Under the pieces are notes generated by a model, which saw only the letters and a program-made list of their open reading frames with translations, searched no databases and had not been told where the DNA came from. The position numbers and the translations under genes were made by a program. Shown in pieces: positions 42,761-52,004 of a DNA stretch of 61,884 bases. The DNA is taken from assembly GCA_900314775.1 (NCBI GenBank), contig OMWM01000011.1, positions 1-61,884 of the forward strand. The letters are read 5' to 3'. The first letter of the stretch is position 1. Every line of letters begins with the position of its first letter. Source of the stretch: an uncultured Eubacteriales bacterium. Its GTDB lineage: Bacteria > Bacillota > Clostridia > Lachnospirales > Lachnospiraceae.

Positions 42761-44107
42761 ATGGTTAACTTCATCACACAGCTGGCCAGATACCTGATTC
42801 CGGTGCTGATGATCATCTATACGATCCGCTGTTTCACCGCATTCGGCATCAATTCCGCGCGGCGGAACCGGCGCAGGTACAACGGGCAGAATTCTCTGAT
42901 GTTTATCATTCAGTTCACGATGAATTTTGTCCTGTTCCTGAACGACCCGCAGATCTCGAGGATCATCTTCTACGCGGCGCAGGTCTGCTTCCTGATCGTG
43001 GCCCTGTACATGTACAGCCACATCTATAAGGAAGCGTCCAAGATGCTGATCAACAACATGTTTTTCATGCTGATGCTGGGATTTACCATGCTGTCGCGTC
43101 TGGATATGCAGCTGGCCATCAAACAGTTCGGTATTGCCGTCGGATCCGTCCTTCTGAGCCTGGTCATCCCCGGTTTTATCGCCAAAGCCAGACACCTGAG
43201 CCATCTGGCCATCGTGTACGGCGCACTTGGCATCGCTGTCATCGGATCCGTTTTCTTCTTCGGCAAAACCGTATACGGTGCCACGAACTGGATCAGTATC
43301 GGCGGCATCGGCTTTCAGCCTTCTGAGCTGGCCAAGATCATATTTGTATTTTTCATTGCCTCGATGCTGTACAAAGACACCAGTCTGAAACGAATCATCA
43401 TCACAACCATCTGTGCTGCGGCATTCGTCGTTCTGCTGGTCGCCGAAACAGATCTCGGTGCAGCGGTAATCTTCTTTATTACCTACCTCGTCATGCTCTA
43501 TGTTGCCACCAGACGTTTCCTCTATACGGGCGTCGGCCTCGGCGCAGGCGTAGCAGCCGCATTATTCGGGTACAAGCATTTTTCCCATGTGCAGCGGCGT
43601 GTCCTTGCATGGCGCGACCCGTGGGGCAACTATGACGACGCAGGCTATCAGATCTGTCAGTCGCTGATGGCGATCGGCACCGGTTCCTGGTTCGGCATGG
43701 GACTTATGCAGGGCTCACCGGAAGACATTCCGGTCAAGGAAAGCGACTTCATATTCGCGGTCATCTGCGAAGAACTCGGCGGTATTTTCGGCATCTGTCT
43801 TGTTCTCGTCTATATCAGCTGCTTTCTGATGTTTATCAACATTTCACTGAAACTGACGAATAACTTCTATAAGCTTCTTGCCATCGGGCTGAGTATTTCC
43901 TACGGTATTCAGGTCATTCTGTGCATCGGCGGCGTGACAAAATTCATCCCGCACACAGGTGTCACGATGCCGCTGGTCAGCTACGGCGGCAGTTCGATTC
44001 TGTCCACTGTTCTCGTTTTTGCGGTTATACAGGGACTCTATCTTCTGAAACGGAAGGAGGAAATGCAGATTGAAATACGAAAGAAACAGGCACAGTTCAG
44101 ACAGTGA
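42761..44107 (+). CDS. FtsW/RodA/SpoVE family peptidoglycan polymerase
   Basis: This is an integral membrane SEDS glycosyltransferase that polymerises lipid II with a partner class B PBP. It has 448 residues with about ten hydrophobic segments. Conserved pieces are GATNWISIGGIGFQPSELAKI, here with the GFQPSELAK core, then AETDLGAAVIFF (the functional Asp region), and at the end GVTMPLVSYGGSS. The start at 42761 lies after AGAGGAG. It overlaps the following PBP gene by 38 bases, the normal SEDS–bPBP pairing. Whether it serves division or elongation cannot be told from sequence. The partner PBP is broken. Confidence 0.93.
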   Translation: MVNFITQLARYLIPVLMIIYTIRCFTAFGINSARRNRRRYNGQNSLMFIIQFTMNFVLFLNDPQISRIIFYAAQVCFLIVALYMYSHIYKEASKMLINNMFFMLMLGFTMLSRLDMQLAIKQFGIAVGSVLLSLVIPGFIAKARHLSHLAIVYGALGIAVIGSVFFFGKTVYGATNWISIGGIGFQPSELAKIIFVFFIASMLYKDTSLKRIIITTICAAAFVVLLVAETDLGAAVIFFITYLVMLYVATRRFLYTGVGLGAGVAAALFGYKHFSHVQRRVLAWRDPWGNYDDAGYQICQSLMAIGTGSWFGMGLMQGSPEDIPVKESDFIFAVICEELGGIFGICLVLVYISCFLMFINISLKLTNNFYKLLAIGLSISYGIQVILCIGGVTKFIPHTGVTMPLVSYGGSSILSTVLVFAVIQGLYLLKRKEEMQIEIRKKQAQFRQ

Positions 44108-45810
44108 TGATATGCGCCGTTCATACAGGCGGCGCGATTCTTCCTCCGACTCCGGCAGAAATGATTCTCCCGAAAGCCGCCGCTTTCGATCGCGCAGCAG
44201 CGAGGATCTGCCGGATGAGGATATGTTAAATAATCCGGACGGGCTGAATGAAGAGCCGGCCATGCATTTTGATTTTGATGACGACGACGTGCGCTATTAC
44301 CGCCGTCAGAGCCAGGAAAAGGCTGCGCGCCGCGATGCCCGCAGCCAGGAAAGACGGCGGGCGGAAAAGGCGGGCGCCGGGAATACAAAACGCCGCAGCC
44401 GGCGCCGGCCGGAGCTCGATGAGGACGCCATCGGCGGAGAAGAGACCGTCATGTACGGCATCCGCAACAAGCAGCACACCAACAAGGAAATCATGCGGGT
44501 AACCACCGTCATGCTGGTTATCTTTTTCGCCATGATCGGCTATTTCCTGTATTTCAACACGGCGCAGAGCAAGACTGCCGTCTACAACCAGCACAACAGC
44601 CGGCTGGCGAAGCTGTCGGAAAATGTCGTGCGCGGCAGCATTTACTCGGCGGACGGGCAGGTACTGGCGCAGACGCTGCAGGATGCCGACGGCAATTATT
44701 ACCGCAATTACCCGTACGGCAATGTATTTTCGCATGTGGTCGGAACGTCCGATGTCAATATATCGGGCATCGAACTCAGCAGCGATCTGGATCTGATTTC
44801 CACAACAGATGATACGCTGACGCGACGCAATGGGCAGCTATGAAGGCGCCGTCGTCGCCATCGAGCCGTCAACAGGCAAGGTTCTGGCGATGGTATCCAA
44901 ACCGGATTACGATCCGAATTCTCTGCCGTCAACCTACGAGGCGATCAAGGCAGACACGGAAAACAGCGTTCTCTTCAACAATGCAACAGACGGTGTGTTT
45001 GTGCCGGGATCCATCTTCAAAACGATCACGACGCTTTCATACCTGCGCTCACAGGGCAGTCTCGACGGCTTTTCGTATTACTGCAGCGGTTCCATTCTGC
45101 TTGATTCCGACAACGGCGAGCAGCAGTATCTGCACTGCGCCGGCGGAGAACGGCACGGACAGCAGGACTACGCGGATGCTTTTGCCTACTCCTGCAACTC
45201 GGCGTTTGCCCAGATCGGTCTGGATACCGGCACCGATCAGCTGACAGAAACGGCGAATTCCATGCTGTTCAACCAGGATCTGGGAACCAGCTTCCACACG
45301 GCCGTCAGCAATTTCGATCTGACCTCGGAGGATACCGACTGGCAGATCGGCGCAACCGCCATCGGGCAGGGCAGGACGACCATCACGCCGATTCACGCCG
45401 CGATGATCGCCAGCACGATTGCCAATGACGGCGTCCTGAACGAGCCATATGTGGTTTCCGAGGTGACAGACCCGGAGGGCAATGTACTCAGCACAGCAGC
45501 CTCAGACGGTACTAAAGAACTGATGACGGCGGATGAGGCGGAGACACTGACGCAGCTGATGGAGGGCGTGACGGATTACGGTACAGCGGAATCGATGGGC
45601 TATCATTCCTACACGATTGCCGGCAAAACCGGCACCGCCGAGATATCGGATAATGAAGCGGACGGCTATAACGCCTGGTTCATCGGTTTTGCACCGGCGG
45701 ACAATCCGCAGATTGCCATCTGCGTGCTCGTCGAAAACGCAAGCAGCTATGCCAGCAAGTACGCCGTGCCGATTGCCGACGAGATTTTTACGGCATACCT
45801 TGGCGAGTAA
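44070..45810 (+). pseudogene. Class B penicillin-binding protein, split by an out-of-frame deletion
   Basis: This is a transpeptidase partner of the preceding SEDS protein, now in two frames. The first part (TTG 44070, AAGGAGG upstream, to 44843) has a ~150-residue charged cytoplasmic tail, one transmembrane segment (VTTVMLVIFFAMIGYFLYF) and the start of the extracytoplasmic region up to DLISTTDDTLT. The second part (44830-45810) holds a complete transpeptidase core: GSIFK (SxxK), SCN (SxN) and AGKTGTAE (KTG). The ~35-45 residues normally between them, including a TTLD...LQ stretch, are missing and the frame shifts at about 44815-44830. ATG 44830 has no ribosome binding site. The cause is either a real lesion or a sequence error at this point. 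Confidence 0.82.
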
Positions 45811-45841
45811 AAGGACATATCATTTTTATAAAAAGACAGGC

Positions 45842-45864
45842 GGGGAAGAGTTTTTCTCTTCCCC
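45842..45864 (+). terminator. Hairpin after the PBP gene
   Basis: A perfect 9-bp stem GGGGAAGAG/CTCTTCCCC with a TTTTT loop. There is no T-run after it, so terminator function is likely but not certain. Confidence 0.6.
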
Positions 45865-45866
45865 AC

Positions 45867-45895
45867 TTGCATTCTTGAAAATTATATTGTAATAT
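45867..45895 (+). promoter_or_regulatory. Possible promoter of tRNA-Arg
   Basis: TTGCAT (45867-45872), 17 bases, TAATAT (45890-45895). Its expected start coincides with the first base of the tRNA. Confidence 0.4.
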
Positions 45896-45901
45896 TGTAA
45901 T

Positions 45902-45973
45902 GCATCTGTAGCTCAGTGGATAGAGCAGCGGTTTCCGGAGCCGCGTGCGAGGGTTCGATTCCCTTCAGATGTA
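45902..45973 (+). tRNA. tRNA-Arg (anticodon CCG)
   Basis: A full cloverleaf: acceptor GCATCTG/CAGATGT (with G1-U72), D arm GCTC/GAGC, anticodon stem GCGGT/GCCGC with loop TTCCGGA (anticodon CCG, reads CGG), T arm GAGGG/CCCTT with TTCGATT. The discriminator is A and CCA is not encoded. Confidence 0.95.
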
Positions 45974-45997
45974 TTTTCATTTTTATAAGGAGCTGCT

Positions 45998-46810
45998 ATG
46001 GCGAAGAACAAAGGAAACAGTCATATCGTTCTGATTACGATTCTGCTGATCGTAGTCGTTCTTGCGGTCATCTTCGGCCTCTTCAAGCATTTCGGCATGG
46101 CAATGTTTGCGGATCATTCCTCAGATACAGCTTCTGATGAGACAGAAGCAGCAGGCATTGTTGTCCAGGATGAGGAGAACAGCCTTGAGGAGAACAAGTA
46201 TCCGCAGGTCAATGCACTGATAGATAATTACCGTAAGGCTATACTGAACGGCGATACAGACCTGCTGAAGCAGGTTTATAATACAGAAGATGACGTCAAT
46301 CAGGATCTGCTGACAGGCACATCTGATATCATTAAATCCTACAACAACACGCAGTACTACACGAAGAACGGTCTGCAGAGCGGAGAGTACGTCGCCTTCG
46401 TCTACGACGAACTCGAGCTTGCCGGCATCGATACGCTGGCCCCGAATCTGTCCATCTATTACATCAAGACGGCAGACGACGGCAGCCTGTATATCTACCG
46501 CGGCGAATACGATCAGACATCTGGTACTTACGTATATGACGAGGAGACACAGGATTATATCAATTCACTTTACAAGGAGCAGGATGTCAAGGAACTGATT
46601 GCCGCTGTGAACACGCGTCTTGACAGTGCCTGTGCCAATGATGAGGATCTTATGAAATTTATCGAGAAGATCCGCACAAGGACAACCGATATCACGGAGA
46701 CAGAGAGCGAGAGCAGTTCTGTTTCGGAGAGCGAATCGGAGACAGAGAGCGAGACAGATTCCGTATTTGTCGATGAAGAAGATACCGGCACCCGGTCGGG
46801 GACACAGTAA
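45998..46810 (+). CDS. Membrane-anchored exported protein with Ser/Glu-rich tail
   Basis: I do not recognise this 270-residue protein. A short basic N-terminus precedes one hydrophobic helix (about 9-34, IVLITILLIVVVLAVIFGLF) that should anchor it with the rest outside. The outer domain (about 60-215) is acidic, with Tyr/Asp-rich segments such as YIKTADDGSLYIYRGEYDQ, resembling small NTF2-like or lipoprotein-type folds. The C-terminus is a low-complexity Ser/Glu repeat (SESESETESETD), as in wall-associated linkers. No LPxTG or lipobox is visible. AAGGAG precedes the ATG. It stands alone between tRNA-Arg and a pseudouridine synthase gene. Confidence 0.7.
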   Translation: MAKNKGNSHIVLITILLIVVVLAVIFGLFKHFGMAMFADHSSDTASDETEAAGIVVQDEENSLEENKYPQVNALIDNYRKAILNGDTDLLKQVYNTEDDVNQDLLTGTSDIIKSYNNTQYYTKNGLQSGEYVAFVYDELELAGIDTLAPNLSIYYIKTADDGSLYIYRGEYDQTSGTYVYDEETQDYINSLYKEQDVKELIAAVNTRLDSACANDEDLMKFIEKIRTRTTDITETESESSSVSESESETESETDSVFVDEEDTGTRSGTQ

Positions 46811-46815
46811 CCATG

Positions 46816-46854
46816 AAGAAAAGCTTTTGCCAGATTCTGGCAAAGGCTTTTCTT
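46816..46854 (+). terminator. Hairpin terminator after the exported protein gene
   Basis: A 19-bp nearly perfect stem (46816-46834 with 46836-46854). The right arm contains TTTTCTT, though no further T-run follows. Confidence 0.65.
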
Positions 46855-46899
46855 GTATAAAATGATAAGCAATCGCATAAGATATATGGAGAGGTATAC

Positions 46900-47631
46900 A
46901 TGGATGAGAATACGCCGGTTAACGGCACGCGCATCAATAAATGGCTGAGCAATGCCGGCATCTGTTCACGCCGGGAGGCTGACAGGATGCTGGAAGAGGG
47001 CCGCATCACGATTGACGGTGTCCGGGCTGTTCCGGGAAGCCGCCTGCTGCCCGGACAGACAGTGGCCATAGACGGCCGCCCTGTTCATGAAGACGGCGCC
47101 AGGAAGGTCCTGATCGCTTTCAACAAGCCAAAGGGCATTGTCTGCACGACAGACACCCGGCGGGAGAAGGACAACATCATCGATTACATTCAGTACGGCA
47201 GCCGCATTTACCCGATCGGCCGCCTGGACAAGGATTCCGAAGGCCTGATTCTGCTGACCAATGACGGCAGCATCGTCAACGGCATACTCCGTGCCCGCAA
47301 TTACCACGAGAAAGAGTATATCGTGTCGGTTGACAAGCCGGTGACCGCGCAGTTTCTGCAGCAGATGGCATCCGGCGTGCAGCTGGAGGAAGCCGTGACA
47401 CGCCCGTGCAGGGTGCGCAGACTCGCGCCGCGCCGTTTTTCCATCATCCTGACGCAGGGACTGAACCGGCAGATCCGGCGGATGTGCCAGACACTGGGCT
47501 GGCGTGTCACCGATCTTCGCCGCATCCGCATCATGAATATCGAACTTGGCAGTCTCGAGACCGGCAAATGGCGGTATGTCGAAGGCCGCGAACTGGAAGA
47601 GCTGCTGAGACTGATACAGAAACAGAAGTAA
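46900..47631 (+). CDS. RsuA/RluF-type pseudouridine synthase
   Basis: This enzyme isomerises a uridine in rRNA. It has 243 residues. The S4 RNA-binding domain is at 1-65 (RINKWLSNAGICSRREADRM). The catalytic domain has FNKPKGIVCT and PIGRLDKDSEGLILLTNDG, where the Asp of GRLDKDSEG is catalytic. Later motifs are EKEYIVSVDKP and LTQGLNRQIRRMC. The overall pattern is closest to RluF (23S rRNA U2604) but RsuA or RluB are related. GGAGAGG precedes the ATG. It is followed by ligA nine bases later. Confidence 0.9.
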   Translation: MDENTPVNGTRINKWLSNAGICSRREADRMLEEGRITIDGVRAVPGSRLLPGQTVAIDGRPVHEDGARKVLIAFNKPKGIVCTTDTRREKDNIIDYIQYGSRIYPIGRLDKDSEGLILLTNDGSIVNGILRARNYHEKEYIVSVDKPVTAQFLQQMASGVQLEEAVTRPCRVRRLAPRRFSIILTQGLNRQIRRMCQTLGWRVTDLRRIRIMNIELGSLETGKWRYVEGRELEELLRLIQKQK

Positions 47632-47640
47632 GGGGAATAT

Positions 47641-49608
47641 ATGAACGACATAGAACGCATGAAAGAGCTCGTCAAAGAGCTGAATGAGGCTTCCAGAGCC
47701 TATTACGCGCAGGACACGGAGATCATGAGCAACCGTGAATACGATGCGCTTTATGACGAACTCGTTTCACTTGAAGAGAAGACAGGGACGGTGCTGAGCG
47801 GCAGTCCGACGGTAACCGTAGGCTACGAATCCGTCAGCGAACTGCCGAAGGTCGAGCACGAATACCCGATGCTGTCCCTCGACAAGACAAAAAGCACGGA
47901 CACGCTCGTATCCTGGCTCGGAAGCCAGAATGGCGTCCTTTCCTGGAAGATGGACGGCCTGACGATCGTGCTCACATACGAGAACGGCCAGCTTGTGCAG
48001 GCCGTAACACGCGGCAACGGGCGTGTCGGCGATCTGATTACCGCAAATGCGAAGGTATTCCGCAATGTCCCGCACCGCATTCCTTTTGAAGGACGGCTGA
48101 TCATCCGCGGCGAGGCAGTGATCCGCTATTCTGACTTTCAGAAGATCAATGAAGAACTGCCGGAAGGAGAAGCAAAATATAAAAACCCGCGCAACCTCTG
48201 CAGCGGCACGGTAAGACAGTTAAACAGTGAGATTACCGCAAAGAGAAATGTCTATCTCTATGTTTTCACGCTGGTTCTGGCAGAAGGCATGGATTTTGAA
48301 AACTCCCGCATGAAGCAGTTTGACTGGCTTTCCTCGCTCGGCTTCGATGTCGTCGAACATCGCCTTGTCACAGCCGATACGTTAAAATCCGCCGTCGCCG
48401 ACTTCAGTGAGCAGATCGTGCATAACGATTTCCCGTCCGACGGACTGGTTCTGCTGCTCGACGATATTACCTACGGCGAATCGCTCGGCAATACGGCAAA
48501 GTTCCCGAAAAACGCCATCGCCTTCAAATGGGCGGATGAAACCGTGGAGACGGTTCTGCGCAGCGTGGAATGGAGCGCGTCACGTACGGGACTGATCAAT
48601 CCGGTTGCCGTGTTCGATCCGGTTGAAATCGAGGGGACGACGGTCTCCCGGGCCAGCCTGCACAATGTATCGATTACGAAATCGCTGCGTCTCGGCATCG
48701 GGGATCATATCACCGTATACAAAGCCAACATGATCATTCCGCAGATTGCCGAAAATCTGACGCAGAGCGGAACGCTGATCATCCCGGACACATGTCCTGT
48801 CTGCGGCGGCAAGGCGAAAATCGTATCCACCGACGGCACCGAGGTATTAAAGTGCCTCAATCCGGACTGCCAGGCAAAACATATCAAGCGGTTCGCCCAT
48901 TTTGCCAGCCGTGACGCCATGAATGTCGAAGGCCTTTCGGAGTCCACCCTGGAGAAGCTGATTCAGCTCGGCCTGGTTCACGAATTTTCCGATGTTTTCC
49001 GGCTGGACCGCCACCGCAGCGAGATCGTTTCTCTCGAAGGCTTCGGAGAAAAATCCTATGAAAATCTTATTGCTGCCACTGAAAAAGCGCGCAGCGTCAA
49101 GCTCTCAAAGCTGATATACAGCCTGGGAATTCCGGGCGTCGGTCTGTCAACGGCGCAGATGATCTGCAAGGCACTTGACTATGACCCGCAGGCCGTTCTG
49201 AACGCATCCGCCGAGGAGATCGGCGAAATCTACGGCATCGGACCGGCCATCGCGGAAAGCTTTACCGCCTATTTTCAGGACGAACAGAACCGCCGGCAGT
49301 ATGAAAATCTTCTGCAGGAGGTGCAGCTGATACCGGAGGGCGGCGCGCAGGCGCTGCCATTGGAAGGAAAGACATTTGTCATCACCGGATCTCTGACGAC
49401 CTATGATAACCGCAGCCAGCTGCGGGACCTGATTGTATCGCTCGGCGGAAAAGTATCCGGTTCCGTATCGAAGAAGACAGATTATCTGATCAATAACGAC
49501 AGCACCTCGTCTTCCGCAAAGAACAAAAAAGCATCGGAACTCGGCATTCCGATCATCACAGAAGCCGAATTCAATGAAATGGCCGGAGGCGAACATCATG
49601 AATCGTAA
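47641..49608 (+). CDS. ligA: NAD-dependent DNA ligase
   Basis: This enzyme seals nicks in replication and repair using NAD+. It has 655 residues, slightly short of the usual ~670. Domain Ia is N-terminal (REYDALYDEL). The adenylated lysine is K103 in WKMDG. The OB fold is at about 310-390, and a four-Cys zinc finger (CPVCGG, CLNPDCQ) near 395-425. Helix-hairpin-helix repeats and a C-terminal BRCT domain (about 575-650, GKTFVITGSLTTYDNR) follow. AAGGGG precedes the ATG. Its last 11 bases overlap the cysteine desulfurase start. The KMDG variant and diverged N-domain resemble the alternative LigA found in Clostridia, so a second ligA may exist elsewhere. Confidence 0.93.
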   Translation: MNDIERMKELVKELNEASRAYYAQDTEIMSNREYDALYDELVSLEEKTGTVLSGSPTVTVGYESVSELPKVEHEYPMLSLDKTKSTDTLVSWLGSQNGVLSWKMDGLTIVLTYENGQLVQAVTRGNGRVGDLITANAKVFRNVPHRIPFEGRLIIRGEAVIRYSDFQKINEELPEGEAKYKNPRNLCSGTVRQLNSEITAKRNVYLYVFTLVLAEGMDFENSRMKQFDWLSSLGFDVVEHRLVTADTLKSAVADFSEQIVHNDFPSDGLVLLLDDITYGESLGNTAKFPKNAIAFKWADETVETVLRSVEWSASRTGLINPVAVFDPVEIEGTTVSRASLHNVSITKSLRLGIGDHITVYKANMIIPQIAENLTQSGTLIIPDTCPVCGGKAKIVSTDGTEVLKCLNPDCQAKHIKRFAHFASRDAMNVEGLSESTLEKLIQLGLVHEFSDVFRLDRHRSEIVSLEGFGEKSYENLIAATEKARSVKLSKLIYSLGIPGVGLSTAQMICKALDYDPQAVLNASAEEIGEIYGIGPAIAESFTAYFQDEQNRRQYENLLQEVQLIPEGGAQALPLEGKTFVITGSLTTYDNRSQLRDLIVSLGGKVSGSVSKKTDYLINNDSTSSSAKNKKASELGIPIITEAEFNEMAGGEHHES

Positions 49609-50791
49609 AATCATCTATCTGGACCACGCGGCGACGGTCCCCGTCCTCCCGGAGGTACTGGAGAAAATGCTCCCGTATTTCACGCAGCAGTACGGCAACC
49701 CGTCTGCTGTATACCGGATCGGCGTGGAAAACCGCACGGCCATTGAAAAAGCGCGGGATACGGCGGCAGCTGCCATCAACGTACAGCCGTCGGAAATCTA
49801 TTTTACTTCCTGCGGCACCGAGGCGGATAACTGGGCGCTGATCGCCGGCGCAGAAGCATTTGTCTCGAAGGGCAGGCATATCATCACCTCCGCCATCGAG
49901 CATCACGCCGTGCTGCGGACATGTCAGTATCTGGAAGAGCACGGTTTTGAAGTCACCTATCTGCAGCCGGATCACGACGGTGTCATCCATCCGGAAGCGC
50001 TCGAAGCAGCTATCCGGGAAGATACCATTCTCGTCTCCATCATGTATGCCAACAACGAAATCGGTACTATAGAGCCGATAGAAGCGCTTGCCCGCACCGC
50101 GCACAGGCACGGCATTCCGTTTCACACCGATGCCGTACAGGCATTTTGCAAGCTGCCGATCGACGCCAAAGCTGCCGGCATCGATATGATGAGCGTGAGC
50201 GCACATAAAATCGGCGGTCCCAAGGGCGTCGGCTTTCTCTACATCCGGAAAGGGCTGCGGCTGCGTTCCTTCCTGCATGGCGGCAGTCAGGAAAGAGGCC
50301 GCCGTGCCGGCACGGAAAACGTACCCGGCATCGTCGGTTTCGGCGAAGCCATCCGTCTGGCCTTAGCATCCATGGAGGAGAATGCGATCAGGGAGAGACA
50401 TCTGCGCGACCGCCTTGTAAATGGAATTCTTGAGGGAATCCCATATACCCGGTGCAGCAGCACCGCCGAAAACTGCCTGCCGGGACTGGCCAACATCTGT
50501 TTCTGCCATACCGATGCAGACAGTCTGCTGATTCTCCTGGATATGGCAGGCATCTGCGTTTCTGCCGGCTCCGCCTGCACCTCGGGCTCGCTTGACCCGT
50601 CCCACGTGCTGCTGGCGGCAGGACTCAGCCACGAAGACGCAAAAAGCTCCGTGCGATTCACCATCGGACCGGAAAATACAGAAGAGGAGATCGATACTGT
50701 ATTGACCAGGCTGAAGGAAGCTGCCGCAAAGCTGCGCAGCAATTCAGCCTCCTATAAAAAATTCATCGCTTCACAAGAGGAAACATTATGA
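49598..50791 (+). CDS. Cysteine desulfurase (IscS/NifS family)
   Basis: This PLP enzyme takes sulfur from cysteine to supply tRNA thiolation and Fe-S assembly. It has 397 residues. It starts with IYLDHAATVPV. The PLP lysine is in SAHKIGGPKGVGF near residue 205, and the persulfide Cys in SAGSACTSGSLDPSHVL near 325. The frame extends back to ATG 49574, but GGAGG lies nine bases before ATG 49598. Its last four bases (ATGA) contain the mnmA start, so the desulfurase most likely feeds MnmA directly. No iscU-like scaffold gene is next to it. Confidence 0.94.
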   Translation: MNRKIIYLDHAATVPVLPEVLEKMLPYFTQQYGNPSAVYRIGVENRTAIEKARDTAAAAINVQPSEIYFTSCGTEADNWALIAGAEAFVSKGRHIITSAIEHHAVLRTCQYLEEHGFEVTYLQPDHDGVIHPEALEAAIREDTILVSIMYANNEIGTIEPIEALARTAHRHGIPFHTDAVQAFCKLPIDAKAAGIDMMSVSAHKIGGPKGVGFLYIRKGLRLRSFLHGGSQERGRRAGTENVPGIVGFGEAIRLALASMEENAIRERHLRDRLVNGILEGIPYTRCSSTAENCLPGLANICFCHTDADSLLILLDMAGICVSAGSACTSGSLDPSHVLLAAGLSHEDAKSSVRFTIGPENTEEEIDTVLTRLKEAAAKLRSNSASYKKFIASQEETL

Positions 50792-51894
50792 GCAAAGGAA
50801 TGGTAGTTGTCGGTTTGTCCGGCGGCGTCGATTCGTCGGCCGCGGCTTACCTTCTGCATAAACAGGGATATGATGTCGTCGGCATCACCATGCAGATCTG
50901 GCAGAATGAAGAGCAGGCAGCTGTTGAGGAAAACGGCGGCTGCTGCGGTCTGTCCGCCGTGGAGGACGCACGGCGCGTCGCATCGCAGATCGGCATTCCG
51001 CACTATGTCGTCAATTTCCGCGATATTTTCCGCGAAACTGTCATCGACGATTTTGTGTCAGAATACCGGCAGGGCAGAACGCCGAATCCGTGTATCCGCT
51101 GCAACCGCTACGTCAAATGGGAGGCGCTGCTGGACAAGGCACTTTCTATCGGCGCGGACTATATCGCCACCGGACACTATGCCCGCATCGTGCATCTTGA
51201 AAACGGCCGCTATGCGATCGCCCTTTCCGCATCCATGCGGAAGGACCAGACATACGCCCTCTACAACCTGACACAGTTTCAGCTCTCGCACACCCTGATG
51301 CCGCTCGGCGGTCTGGATAAACCGGCCGTACGCAAGGCCGCGGAAGAGGCCGGCCTCTATGTTGCCCGAAAACCGGACAGTCAGGACATCTGCTTTGTGC
51401 CGGACGGCAATTACGGCGCCTTTATTGAATCCTATACAGGTCAGAAGGCACAGCCGGGCCGTTTTGTGACCAAAGACGGACAGGTGATCGGTGAGAGCAA
51501 GGGCATTACAGCCTACACGATCGGACAGCGCAAGGGACTCGGTCTGGCCATGGGCCACCCGGTTTTTGTCACCCAGATCCGCCCGGAGACCAATGAAGTG
51601 GTGATCGGGGAAAATGAAGATCTGTTCAGCCGCGAGCTGTACGCATCTCATGTCAACATGATGGCGGCAGAAGCGCTTACGGAGCCCGTCCGCTGCCTTG
51701 GAAAAGTCCGCTATACGCAGAAGATGGCACCGTGTACGGCCAGCCAGACCGAAGACGGCCGTCTGCACATCATTTTCGATGAACCGCAGCGGGCCATCAC
51801 ACCGGGGCAGTCCGCCGTACTGTACACAGAAGAGGGCGCCGTCCTCGGCGGCGGCATCATTGAGGCGGGTACACAGCCGTACGCACACAATTAA
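50788..51894 (+). CDS. mnmA: tRNA-specific 2-thiouridylase
   Basis: This enzyme inserts sulfur at position 2 of U34 in tRNA-Lys, -Glu and -Gln. It has 368 residues. The PP-loop is VGLSGGVDSSAAAYLL at residues 6-21. The first active-site Cys is in PNPCIRCNRYVKWEALL near residue 100, and the second in DSQDICFVPDG near residue 200. The central and C-terminal beta-barrels follow (TIGQRKGLG). Coupled by a four-base overlap to the cysteine desulfurase. No clear terminator follows before the gap promoter. Confidence 0.96.
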   Translation: MSKGMVVVGLSGGVDSSAAAYLLHKQGYDVVGITMQIWQNEEQAAVEENGGCCGLSAVEDARRVASQIGIPHYVVNFRDIFRETVIDDFVSEYRQGRTPNPCIRCNRYVKWEALLDKALSIGADYIATGHYARIVHLENGRYAIALSASMRKDQTYALYNLTQFQLSHTLMPLGGLDKPAVRKAAEEAGLYVARKPDSQDICFVPDGNYGAFIESYTGQKAQPGRFVTKDGQVIGESKGITAYTIGQRKGLGLAMGHPVFVTQIRPETNEVVIGENEDLFSRELYASHVNMMAAEALTEPVRCLGKVRYTQKMAPCTASQTEDGRLHIIFDEPQRAITPGQSAVLYTEEGAVLGGGIIEAGTQPYAHN

Positions 51895-51926
51895 TATAAA
51901 TTCTGCATAATATGATCGGATTGTAC

Positions 51927-51955
51927 TTGAAAAAAACTTTATAATTTCATATAAT
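51927..51955 (+). promoter_or_regulatory. Promoter of gap
   Basis: TTGAAA (51927-51932), 17 bases, TATAAT (51950-51955). A second TATAAT at 51940 could make an alternative. Confidence 0.75.
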
Positions 51956-52004
51956 CAAATGGAAGTTTATTATTAACTTATCAAAGAACAATGGAGGTAT
52001 TACC

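Noticed and set aside
41267..43204. A 645-codon minus-strand frame opposite the U32 peptidase and FtsW/RodA genes
   Set aside because: Shadow of two recognisable proteins; low-complexity His/Arg/Asp-rich translation and no start signal.
46700..46790. Ser/Glu codon repeats as a CRISPR or tandem repeat array
   Set aside because: The repeats are short, in frame and code for a low-complexity protein tail; no spacer structure exists.
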